The notes: generated by a model from the sequence alone, not told the origin. DNA of 6,045 nucleotides from Clostridia bacterium (GCA_024699005.1 JAILQN010000264.1:1-6045); one strand, 5' to 3'; counted from the first letter of the stretch, positions 1 through 5,994 are shown. Made by a program: numbers and translations.

Positions 1-2
1 TT

Positions 3-338
3 ATCGCCGGTGAGATCCGCGATATTAACAGGTTTCATTCTGTCGACAGTCTTATAGCTTACGCAGGTATTGATATTGAACCTTACGAATCAGGTAAATA
101 CAAAGCCGGTCACAGAGCGCCATCTAAAAAAGGCTCAAGATTTCTTAGGTATGCTTTGTTTCAGGTCGCTCGTGTCATCTGGCAGCATGACCCGGTTTTT
201 AAAGCCTACTTTGAGAAAAAATCTGCAGAAGGAAAACATTACTATGTCGTTCTTGGACATATCGAGAAAAAACTTGTCAGAGTCATCTATTTAATCTTGA
301 AAAACAAGTCTTCTTACATTCCTGTTAAGACTGTTTGA
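3..338 (+). CDS. IS110-family transposase, C-terminal part (5' end outside window)
   Basis: The open frame enters from the left edge (first complete codon at 3) and stops with TGA at 336-338, giving about 111 residues. The translation begins IAGEIRDINRF, continues with an AYAGID motif and then ESGKYKAGH and SKKGSRFLRYAL. This is the pattern of the C-terminal Transposase_20 domain of IS110/IS116/IS902 transposases (GEI..I.RF.S...L.AYAG.D...SG......SK.G...LR). In this family an N-terminal DEDD RuvC-like domain works with a serine in the C-terminal domain; the Ser of the ESG motif (codon 90-92) is the likely candidate by position, which is inference. The serine-containing motif and the normal-looking C-terminus suggest the gene is intact here and is cut only by the window edge. 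A start within this stretch would be spurious because homology continues upstream to the edge. Confidence 0.88.
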   Translation: MAGEIRDINRFHSVDSLIAYAGIDIEPYESGKYKAGHRAPSKKGSRFLRYALFQVARVIWQHDPVFKAYFEKKSAEGKHYYVVLGHIEKKLVRVIYLILKNKSSYIPVKTV

Positions 339-451
339 TGCTTCCTTTTTTATTTTCCTCTTGATTTAATTATAGCTGGCTCCACTATTGAATATCTATA
401 AATCTATAAATACTTCATTATATAATTATAGTCAATATATATCTCAAAAAA
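339..451. other. AT-rich flank of the IS110 gene, probable end of the element
   Basis: This non-coding stretch directly follows the transposase stop. It is very AT-rich and holds a tandem 8-mer (TCTATAAA twice, 395-410), a 9-bp direct repeat TAATTATAG (367-375 and 423-431) and a perfect 10-bp palindrome TATAATTATA (421-430). The right end of the IS must lie here or a little beyond. IS110 elements usually lack long terminal inverted repeats and do not make clear target duplications, so no exact boundary can be placed. I see no strong extended hairpin here that would point to a bridge RNA on this side of the gene. Confidence 0.4.
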
Positions 452-486
452 ACGCGATGAACGGTTGAAAATAGTTCCTGAACCGT
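452..486 (+). repeat. Dispersed 35-nt repeat, copy 1 (candidate LytTR-type operator)
   Basis: Positions 452-486 match 4866-4900 in the same orientation at 30 of 35 positions by hand alignment; four of the five differences are transitions. Shared blocks include ACGCGA, GAACGGT and GAAAATAGTTC. Within this copy ACGGTT (461-466) and AACCGT (481-486) form a 6-bp inverted repeat with a 14-nt loop. Read as direct half-sites, ACGGTTGAA (461) and ACCGTAAGA (482) start 21 bp apart. That is the spacing of AgrA/LytTR half-sites (9 bp + 12 bp), although the third base differs from the usual C/A in the first one. Whether it is an operator, a mobile-element remnant or another dispersed element is not settled. 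Confidence 0.6.
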
Positions 487-570
487 AAGACACTCAATTC
501 TCAAACCCGATACATAAGAATAAATCTTTGGTTAAAAACAAAAAAGGGGATGTAAAAGAAGTCAACAAGC

Positions 571-604
571 AAGTCACCCAATTCTGTTGATGTTTGGGTG
601 ACTT
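571..604. repeat. Perfect 10-bp inverted repeat (hairpin)
   Basis: AAGTCACCCA (571-580) and TGGGTGACTT (595-604) are exact reverse complements separated by a 14-nt loop. There is no T-run right after it on either strand, so it is not a typical intrinsic terminator. It lies 31 nt before the heptamer array and may belong to the same structured element. Confidence 0.75.
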
Positions 605-635
605 CATATTTTGATTTCCTGTATAGACGGTCAAG

Positions 636-785
636 GTGAAGTTTTTTTAAAAAAAGTGAAGTTGTTCACAAGTCCACAGTGATGTTTTTCACCGTGGGGT
701 GAAAAGTGAAGTAAAGTTTGCCTTACTTCACCGTCAGGTGAAACTTCACTCATGAAATGAACTTCACTTTCAAAGAAAACTTCAC
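636..785. repeat. Symmetric multi-hairpin array of GTGAAGT / ACTTCAC heptamers
   Basis: The heptamer GTGAAGT occurs at 636-642, 656-662 and 706-712, with the variant GTGATGT at 679-685. Its complement ACTTCAC follows at 725-731, 743-749, 761-767 and 779-785. The right half has an exact 18-bp period; left starts are 20, 23 and 27 apart. Most spacers are different short palindromes: T7A7 (642-655), TTTTCACC/GGTGAAAA with loop GTGG (686-705), TCAT/ATGA (750-760) and TTTC/GAAA (768-778). At the centre, GTGAAGTAA (706-714) pairs with TTACTTCAC (723-731). Each element can fold locally, and the two halves can also pair into one long hairpin. No open frame of note crosses it. It is not a CRISPR: the repeat is only 7 bp, it inverts midway, and the spacers are palindromic. 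It resembles REP/BIME- or MITE-like dispersed elements of Firmicutes; the family identity is not established. Confidence 0.8.
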
Positions 786-806
786 TTACCACCGGCAAAC
801 TTAACT

Positions 807-840
807 GGGGCTGTAAAAAAACGCAGTTTTTTACAGCCCC
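807..840 (-). terminator. Terminator-like hairpin of the minus-strand operon
   Basis: GGGGCTGTAAAAAA (807-820) and TTTTTTACAGCCCC (827-840) form a perfect 14-bp stem with loop ACGCAG. It begins 22 nt past the histidine kinase stop codon. The stem has a GC-rich base and an A/T upper part, so the uridine run is inside the stem rather than after it. With no T-tail beyond the GC base on either side it is an atypical intrinsic terminator, and by symmetry it could act in both directions. Confidence 0.65.
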
Positions 841-862
841 TCGTATATTATTATGATCAGAT

Positions 863-2215
863 TCAACTCTTCGGAGTTTCCGCTTCCTCCTCCAGCTGCA
901 TCATTACCTCCGCCGTAAATATTCCGTCCCTGGCCTCGGTCAGCAGCTGCCCGTCATAGCTCTCGACTATCCGTCTGACGTTTTTAAGACCTATACCGTG
1001 GTTCAGTTTATCCTGTTTGGAAGTCGCGAATACCCCTTTCTTATCCTTTCGGACCGTCGGGTTTTCGATTTTAAGGTGGAAACTCTGCCCCGTAACGCCG
1101 GCGCTTACGGAAACGTATCTTTCCGGATATTGCACGACCGCTTCGGCAGCATTATCGAGCAGATTGGCGAGCACCGTGCACAGATCCTCGCTCTGTATGC
1201 CCGATTCCGGAATGCGCCCGGTGAATGTAAAGCGGGCGTTGTTCTGCCGCAGAACGACCGCCTTATTATTGAGCAGCGCGTCGGCGATATAATTGCCGCT
1301 GTTTATCCTGTTGACCGATCCGTTCACTCCCGCGCTTATGGAATCCAGGTACTTCTGCGCTTCGTCGGTCCTGCCGGGGGACAGAAGAGTATTGACCACC
1401 ATCATATGGTTTTTGTAGTCATGACGGAAAGCCCGCAGTTCCTCGTCCCCTTTGCTTACAGATTCACCGTAGTCTTTCCGGATCCTGAGCTGCTCCATGA
1501 TATCGTTCTGCTGTCTGATCAGCCGGAATATCATAGTAAAAAGATATAACAGACAAAATATAACGGCAGCGGATGAGACAGTATAAAGAACGTTATACCA
1601 TGACTTTGCAACGCCGAATTCCTTATAGTAGCAGGTAAGCTCAAACAGCAGAATAACAGCGAAAATCCATTTCGGAAGCCTTGAAAACGCCTCGGGCAGA
1701 ACGTTTACTGCCGAACGTGATGCAAATATCCGAACCGAAGCAAAAACGGCAAGGTGAAGCGCCGTACAGATGATCTCTTCATATAATCTGTTGCCGTCGA
1801 TATAAGGCGCGATAAGAGAATAAAACATCTCCACCGTTGAATCATATATGATAACGGTGAAGAAAGTTTTCAAAAACGCATGTTCACGCTGCTTCTTTTT
1901 CCCCGACGAAACAATTCCTTTATCTTCTGATTCTTTAAGGTCCCGACGTTTGTTTTCCGGAAAAAAAGCACAGGCCGCGCCGATCAGAAGAGCAAGAGAG
2001 ATCAGATCAAGGAACCCGTCGAAATCGTACAGATAACGGGAAAGCAACGGCGCCGCCACAAATGCGTTTGACGCAAAAAGCAGACCGAAAACAACTGATA
2101 AAATGATACTCTTCCTGCATTTTTTCAGGAAGATATATCTGAAAATGACATACAACGACAGAGCCGCACATAAGTCATCCGATAAATAAAAAAGGGAATA
2201 TAACGGATCCGTCAT
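863..2215 (-). CDS. AgrC-like GHKL-domain sensor histidine kinase
   Basis: This 450-residue membrane sensor kinase would autophosphorylate on histidine and pass the phosphate to the response regulator encoded just upstream. The N-terminal ~235 residues are hydrophobic, with about six or seven membrane segments (roughly 14-30, 36-58, 69-85, 114-138, 148-165, 183-197, 207-233), as in AgrC-type receptors. A short linker leads to the motif FRHDYKNH (263-270), with His265 the probable phospho-acceptor of the HPK10 class. The ATPase domain has the N-box NLLDNAAEA (351-359) and the G-box HGIGLKNVRRIV (406-417), so it looks catalytically complete. The start ATG lies 10 nt after the regulator stop. 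No Shine-Dalgarno is visible in the intervening TTATTGTTTT, so translation may be coupled to the preceding gene. The ligand is unknown; a peptide is typical of the family, but no agrB or agrD gene is in the window. Confidence 0.93.
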   Translation of the reverse strand: MTDPLYSLFYLSDDLCAALSLYVIFRYIFLKKCRKSIILSVVFGLLFASNAFVAAPLLSRYLYDFDGFLDLISLALLIGAACAFFPENKRRDLKESEDKGIVSSGKKKQREHAFLKTFFTVIIYDSTVEMFYSLIAPYIDGNRLYEEIICTALHLAVFASVRIFASRSAVNVLPEAFSRLPKWIFAVILLFELTCYYKEFGVAKSWYNVLYTVSSAAVIFCLLYLFTMIFRLIRQQNDIMEQLRIRKDYGESVSKGDEELRAFRHDYKNHMMVVNTLLSPGRTDEAQKYLDSISAGVNGSVNRINSGNYIADALLNNKAVVLRQNNARFTFTGRIPESGIQSEDLCTVLANLLDNAAEAVVQYPERYVSVSAGVTGQSFHLKIENPTVRKDKKGVFATSKQDKLNHGIGLKNVRRIVESYDGQLLTEARDGIFTAEVMMQLEEEAETPKS

Positions 2216-2225
2216 AAAACAATAA

Positions 2226-2921
2226 TCAGTTATAAGAATTCAGGAATCGGGTATAAGCCTTCAGAAACGGCTTGCGCAAACGCCGGCTCAGCCTGATCTC
2301 TGAGCCGTTCTCAAGAATCACGTTGCCGTCCTTATGCCGTTCGATATAGCCGAAGTTGAATATGACTCCCCTGTTTGCCCTGAAAAACGTGTTCGGATTC
2401 AGTTCCCGTTCAAACTGATTAAGAGTTTTTCGCGAATTGTATACGGTATTGTCGGTGTATACCGATACAGCCTTATTTGAAAAGGTAAGATAGTTTATTT
2501 CCGACATGGGCACGCTCAGATCGGTCATGATCATTATCGGTTTCCGATCGTTTCGAGTCGAAAGAAAATCGTCAAAAGTCTTATTGATCATCTGAGCGTC
2601 AAAAGGTTTGAGAATATATTTAAGATGACGCACATCATAGCTGTCAAACAAATAATCGGTATAGGCTGTTATAAAAATGATCTCGGAATACGGATCCTTT
2701 TGTCTCATCTGTTTGCCGAGTCCGACCCCGTCTATTCCGGGCAAAAGGCAGTCAAGCATCAGGATCCCGTAAGCTTCGTCGGATGCAAGAAGATCCTCTC
2801 CCGAATAATACTCATCTATCTGTACGGGAATACCGACCGAATCAAAATAAGACTCGGTCAAAGCTCTGAGTTCCCCCGCAACTACAGGTTCATCATCGCA
2901 GATCGCAATTTTCATGATCAT
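2226..2921 (-). CDS. LytTR-family response regulator (AgrA-like)
   Basis: This 231-residue cytoplasmic transcription regulator is the likely phosphorylation partner of the adjacent GHKL kinase. The receiver domain (about 3-120) has the acidic pair Asp9-Asp10 in AICDDE, phospho-acceptor Asp57 in LMLDCLLPGIDG, Thr85 in FITAY and Lys105-Pro106 in ILKPF, all in expected places. A LytTR DNA-binding domain follows (about 130-228), with features such as FSNKAVSVYT, TFFRANRGVIFNFGYI and the C-terminal IRLSRRLRKPFLKAY. The length is normal for the family. Two in-frame starts exist: ATG at 2921, and ATG at 2915, which would give the usual MKIAICDDE start. No clear Shine-Dalgarno precedes either, so the choice is open. 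It lies 22 nt after the leucine-rich repeat gene and 10 nt before the kinase gene, so all three are probably one transcript. Candidate binding sites are the 35-nt repeats at 452 and 4866, by spacing only. Confidence 0.94.
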   Translation of the reverse strand: MIMKIAICDDEPVVAGELRALTESYFDSVGIPVQIDEYYSGEDLLASDEAYGILMLDCLLPGIDGVGLGKQMRQKDPYSEIIFITAYTDYLFDSYDVRHLKYILKPFDAQMINKTFDDFLSTRNDRKPIMIMTDLSVPMSEINYLTFSNKAVSVYTDNTVYNSRKTLNQFERELNPNTFFRANRGVIFNFGYIERHKDGNVILENGSEIRLSRRLRKPFLKAYTRFLNSYN

Positions 2922-2943
2922 CGGTCTTTTTTCAAATAAATAA

Positions 2944-4764
2944 TCATCTGAGTTTTTTAAGCAAATTGAACAACCTGTTCAGAAGTGTAACTATTGCCTT
3001 CAGAGCCCTGCGTATGAAGCCGCCGATGCCGCCGTCATCTTCTTTTATTTCAACGGGAGTATCTGCAGATTCATTTCCGTTTTCAGTGGCTACAGTAAAG
3101 AAGAAGCTGCTAATCGAACCGTCGGCTATTCCGGAGCAAAGCTCATTGAACGGGATACTTCTGTCTTCGTCGGCACCTGTTATCCCGACCGTGATCGATC
3201 CGTCGGTAAGCGCATCGTTATCAAGACTTGTTTTATTGCCGTCCTCATCATAATAGTAGATCCGTGCATCATCAAGTCGTAATGAAGAAACTCTGACGGT
3301 ATCTGTTTCGCCGAATCTTTCACAAAGCACCGAAATAAGATCAAGAAAAGTATATGCGTCGGTGTCCATATTGCATTTCAGAGTGATAGTATTATCATCA
3401 TAATCAAATCTGACTACAGAGAACCCCGTTCCGGTTACCGCAGCATCAACCGGAGCATAAACCGTCACGTCGGCAGGAAGAGCGCCGTCTTCAATATCGA
3501 CGTCGCCCGATACGATTATGGTTGACAGGTTTTCACAACCGGCAAATGCGTCTTCCTCTATTGTCACGCCGTCACCGCTGATCACGACTTCCGACAATGA
3601 CGTAAAATCATGGAATGCGTTTGCTCCGACAGTATTCACGTCCGGGTCCAGTGAAAGAGCAACGCAATCATTAGCATAAAAATCCCACGGGAACAAACTC
3701 TCATTACTGTTCCCGCCGTTTACGTTTCCTCCTTTAAGAGCCAGCACACCGTCGGAATAATCAATCATAACATCGTTCTGAGTCACATAATCGGCGTCGA
3801 AGTGAATAGTGACGTTGTCGGGAACCAAACCGTAAAAAGCGGAATCGTTCCATTCTTCCTCGCTCCCGGCAAAATACAGATCTGTCAACATGGGATTTGC
3901 ACCAAGAATACTGTAGTACGGAGTCGAGGATTCATTTTCAGGCAGCCCCATGAATACTACGCGTTCCATTATATCATTGTCGCTCAGCCCAGCGTATCCT
4001 ATACTTTCAACGGACGCGGGAATAACGATCTCTTTTACTTTTCTGAGTCCGCTCAATCCATTGTGCCCGATAGTCGTGAGAGTTGACGGCAAAACTATTC
4101 TCTCAAGAGACGGACAATCGCCGGTGCAGTTATCTTCAATTGTTTCCACGCCTTCCTCAAGGATGATCTCTTTCAGAGCCTGCGCAAACGTAAAACAGGT
4201 CTGAGGAAGACTTCTGACTGAGCCCGGGATTATTATGCGTTCAAGATATCTGGAATAAGAACAAACCTCGTAAACCGTGTTTACCGTATCTGCGATACGG
4301 TATTCCTTTGCCTGATTGTAGGCGGGATAAATATAGAATTCCGTACCGTCGGAGCTGTACAGAGCTCCTGTCTGATCCACGGCGATATCGGAAGCGTCAT
4401 CCGGAACGGCGAAACGCTCAACCGCAAACATTCCCTTGGTGATCCTGAAATTATTCAGATACTTCGGCAAAGTCAGAGTTCCGATGTGCGTTGTAAACAG
4501 ATCTGCGTTCCCGGATCCTTCTGACTCAGCGCCTGAAAAACCTCCGCCGAAATACGTCACCCGGTGTCCGTCGATCTCGTCCGGAATGGTTATATCTCCG
4601 GTGAAAGCGCCGTTGTAACCGGAAATTCTGATATATGTAAGATCGCCGTCAGTTATTATATCATATGTATACAGTCCGTCATCTGTTGATTCTGCAAATA
4701 CTGAAGCGGCAAAGATGCTGACAGAAATCAGACAAGACATAATAATAACTATCAGTTTTCTCAT
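2944..4764 (-). CDS. Secreted BspA-like leucine-rich repeat protein with cationic amphipathic C-terminal helix
   Basis: The product is a 606-residue secreted or surface protein. Residues 1-24 are a signal peptide (MRKL, hydrophobic core, probable cleavage after SVFA). Residues ~48-300 contain LRR_5/BspA-type repeats, for example RYLERIIIPGSVRSL, LERIVLPSTLTTIG and VKEIVIPASVESIG, ending with LYFAGSEEEWN, a common BspA-family feature. A second repeat block spans ~375-438 (VGANAFHDFTSLSEVVI, IEEDAFAGCENLSTIIV). Residues ~455-562 form a region I do not recognise. Residues 578-606 after an acidic linker (EIKEDDGG) form a +7 amphipathic helix with polar residues at i+3/i+4. There is no LPXTG, SLH or dockerin motif, so cell-surface retention, if any, may rest on this helix (inference). 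The start ATG is supported by AAAGGA upstream and the signal peptide. Proteins of this family are often adhesins or binding proteins; the partner here is unknown. First gene of the operon with the two-component system. Confidence 0.9.
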   Translation of the reverse strand: MRKLIVIIMSCLISVSIFAASVFAESTDDGLYTYDIITDGDLTYIRISGYNGAFTGDITIPDEIDGHRVTYFGGGFSGAESEGSGNADLFTTHIGTLTLPKYLNNFRITKGMFAVERFAVPDDASDIAVDQTGALYSSDGTEFYIYPAYNQAKEYRIADTVNTVYEVCSYSRYLERIIIPGSVRSLPQTCFTFAQALKEIILEEGVETIEDNCTGDCPSLERIVLPSTLTTIGHNGLSGLRKVKEIVIPASVESIGYAGLSDNDIMERVVFMGLPENESSTPYYSILGANPMLTDLYFAGSEEEWNDSAFYGLVPDNVTIHFDADYVTQNDVMIDYSDGVLALKGGNVNGGNSNESLFPWDFYANDCVALSLDPDVNTVGANAFHDFTSLSEVVISGDGVTIEEDAFAGCENLSTIIVSGDVDIEDGALPADVTVYAPVDAAVTGTGFSVVRFDYDDNTITLKCNMDTDAYTFLDLISVLCERFGETDTVRVSSLRLDDARIYYYDEDGNKTSLDNDALTDGSITVGITGADEDRSIPFNELCSGIADGSISSFFFTVATENGNESADTPVEIKEDDGGIGGFIRRALKAIVTLLNRLFNLLKKLR

Positions 4765-4798
4765 CGGATCATCATCCTTTTCTGCATATACTGTAGTT

Positions 4799-4828
4799 AT
4801 AATACCATTTACAGGATTATTTATGCAA
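4799..4828 (-). promoter_or_regulatory. Candidate promoter of the leucine-rich repeat / two-component operon
   Basis: Reading the minus strand, TTGCAT (4828-4823) is followed after 18 nt by TATTAT (4804-4799), about 35 nt before the ATG. An AAAGGAT ribosome binding site sits at 4780-4774. The boxes are only moderately close to sigma-A consensus, so this is a tentative call. Confidence 0.45.
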
Positions 4829-4865
4829 TATCAAATTACACTGTTTCAGGGTGATTTGAGAAAAT

Positions 4866-4900
4866 ACGCGACGAACGGTCGAAAATAGTTCTTAAACGGT
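4866..4900 (+). repeat. Dispersed 35-nt repeat, copy 2, in the divergent promoter region
   Basis: This is the second copy of the repeat at 452-486 (30/35 identical, same orientation). Here the two half-sites read ACGGTCGAA (4875) and ACGGTTAAC (4896): a direct repeat with starts 21 bp apart, matching the spacing of LytTR dimer sites. The inverted repeat of copy 1 is not kept, so direct half-sites are the better-conserved reading. It lies about 40 nt upstream of the -35 box facing the oxidoreductase and about 40 nt upstream of the -35 box facing the minus-strand operon, so it could act on either. Confidence 0.6.
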
Positions 4901-4943
4901 TAACAAGACAGAAAACGACGGATAAAATTACGCTCGTTTGAGG

Positions 4944-4972
4944 TTGAAAACGGCTTTTATATATGTTACAAT
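4944..4972 (+). promoter_or_regulatory. Strong sigma-A-type promoter of the oxidoreductase operon
   Basis: TTGAAA (4944-4949) and TACAAT (4967-4972) are separated by 17 nt, with an extended -10 TGT at 4964-4966. Transcription should begin near 4979, leaving a leader of about 35 nt. The leader contains GAGG (5002-5005), 8 nt before the ATG at 5014. Confidence 0.75.
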
Positions 4973-5013
4973 TATATTGAATTATAATATCAAACGATTA
5001 CGAGGCAGATACA

Positions 5014-5994
5014 ATGTTAAAAACCGCTCTTGTCGGCTGCGGGAACGTCAGCCGGATGCATTTCAATGCTCTTGCCCAGCTCGGCTGTTCCGAGATCACA
5101 GCCGTATGCGATATTGTCCCCGGGCGGGCGGATGCGAAGGCGAAGGAATACGGAGCCGCGGCGTATTACGACTTTGAAGACATGCTGAAAAACGCCGGTT
5201 TTGACGTTCTGCATATCTGCACGCCGCATTATCTGCACCCGCCGATGGCGATCGCCGCCATGGAGGCGGACAAAGCCGTTTTCTGCGAAAAGCCCATGGC
5301 CATGCGTCTTGCCGACGCCGAAAAGATCCGCGACACTGAGAAAAGGACCGGAGCTTATTTCGGCTGCTGTTTTCAGAACAGGTACAACCTCTCCTCCAAA
5401 GAGGTCAGACGGGCGATCGACTCCGGGGAATTGGGCGAAATAACGGGCATAAGGGCGTTCGTCACCTGGGACAGGGGCGAGGATTACTACCGGGCGGACG
5501 ACTGGCACGGCACACTTGAGAAGGAAGGCGGCGGCGTGTGCATAAATCAGGCGATACACACTCTCGATCTTTTGCAGTGGTTCGCCGGAGCGGATATCAC
5601 GGACGTGAAAGGCAGCATATCGCAGAAAAGGCTTGCGGGAGTCGTGGAGACCGAAGACACAGCCGACGCGCTGATCACTTTTTCAAACGGGGCCCGTGCG
5701 GTATTCTACGGAACGCTCTGCTATACGGCGAATTCACCGGTATTCATCGAAGTGTTGGGAAGCCGCGGCAAGGCCGTGATATCTGACGAGCTTACCCTTT
5801 TCACAGAGAGCGGTACGAAAACCATGCCGCTTACGCAGGCAGCCGGTCCCAAAGGCTATTGGGGCGACGGCCACATCGCCGCCATACAGGATTTTTACGG
5901 CGCGATACAAGAACGCCGCCCGTTTATGATAGACGCAGATGAGGCCATGAAGGCTGTAAAAATAGTTGAGGGGATATACCATGACAGAATGTAA
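5014..5994 (+). CDS. Gfo/Idh/MocA-family NAD(P)-dependent oxidoreductase
   Basis: This 326-residue cytoplasmic enzyme has the usual family length. The N-terminal Rossmann fold (about 1-120) shows the glycine motif VGCGNVSRMH (7-16), Asp33 at the end of the second strand (AVCDIV), which usually favours NAD(H), the ICTPHYLH strand (68-75) and the hallmark CEKPMA (91-96). The C-terminal domain has EGGGVCINQAIHTLDLLQW (171-189), in which His182 is the probable catalytic residue and Asp185 is conserved. Family members oxidise or reduce sugars, inositols and related polyols; the substrate cannot be read from sequence. The start ATG is supported by GAGG 8 nt upstream and by the Rossmann strand beginning at residue 3. 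Base composition is rather GC-rich (36 of 60 in 5401-5460). The 3' end overlaps the next gene by 14 nt, so the two are co-translated and likely act in a common catabolic route. Confidence 0.94.
   Translation: MLKTALVGCGNVSRMHFNALAQLGCSEITAVCDIVPGRADAKAKEYGAAAYYDFEDMLKNAGFDVLHICTPHYLHPPMAIAAMEADKAVFCEKPMAMRLADAEKIRDTEKRTGAYFGCCFQNRYNLSSKEVRRAIDSGELGEITGIRAFVTWDRGEDYYRADDWHGTLEKEGGGVCINQAIHTLDLLQWFAGADITDVKGSISQKRLAGVVETEDTADALITFSNGARAVFYGTLCYTANSPVFIEVLGSRGKAVISDELTLFTESGTKTMPLTQAAGPKGYWGDGHIAAIQDFYGAIQERRPFMIDADEAMKAVKIVEGIYHDRM

Noticed and set aside
494..607. A 37-codon minus-strand ORF (MKSPKHQQNWVTCLL...) with an AGGA about 9 nt before the ATG
   Set aside because: It spans the perfect hairpin at 571-604, whose sequence dictates part of the peptide, has no domain or AgrD-like layout, and no promoter is evident. 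Chance is likelier, though a ribosome-profiling signal would revive it.
636..785. CRISPR array
   Set aside because: The repeats are only 7 bp, invert halfway, spacers are 11-20 nt and mostly palindromic, and no cas gene is present.
998..1549. Long plus-strand open frame opposite the kinase gene
   Set aside because: It lies antisense to a kinase with intact catalytic motifs and has no recognisable protein features; it is a shadow of that gene's codon pattern.
3688..3715. 8-bp inverted repeat CGGGAACA/TGTTCCCG within the surface-protein gene
   Set aside because: Intragenic, 12-nt loop, no T-run and no downstream gene start; no regulatory role can be argued.
4282..4302. Perfect 9-bp inverted repeat TACCGTATC/GATACGGTA with 3-nt loop
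   Set aside because: It is inside the leucine-rich repeat coding sequence (YRIADTVN region), in frame and without promoter context; probably incidental.
863..4764. Operon as a recently acquired island by base composition
   Set aside because: Composition is uneven within the operon (20/60 G+C in 3361-3420 but 34/60 in 1141-1200) and the latter is close to the oxidoreductase gene, so composition gives no clear boundary.
5017..5559. 180-codon minus-strand frame opposite the oxidoreductase
   Set aside because: It is antisense to a well-supported enzyme gene with clear family motifs; the long open frame follows from GC-rich codon usage.
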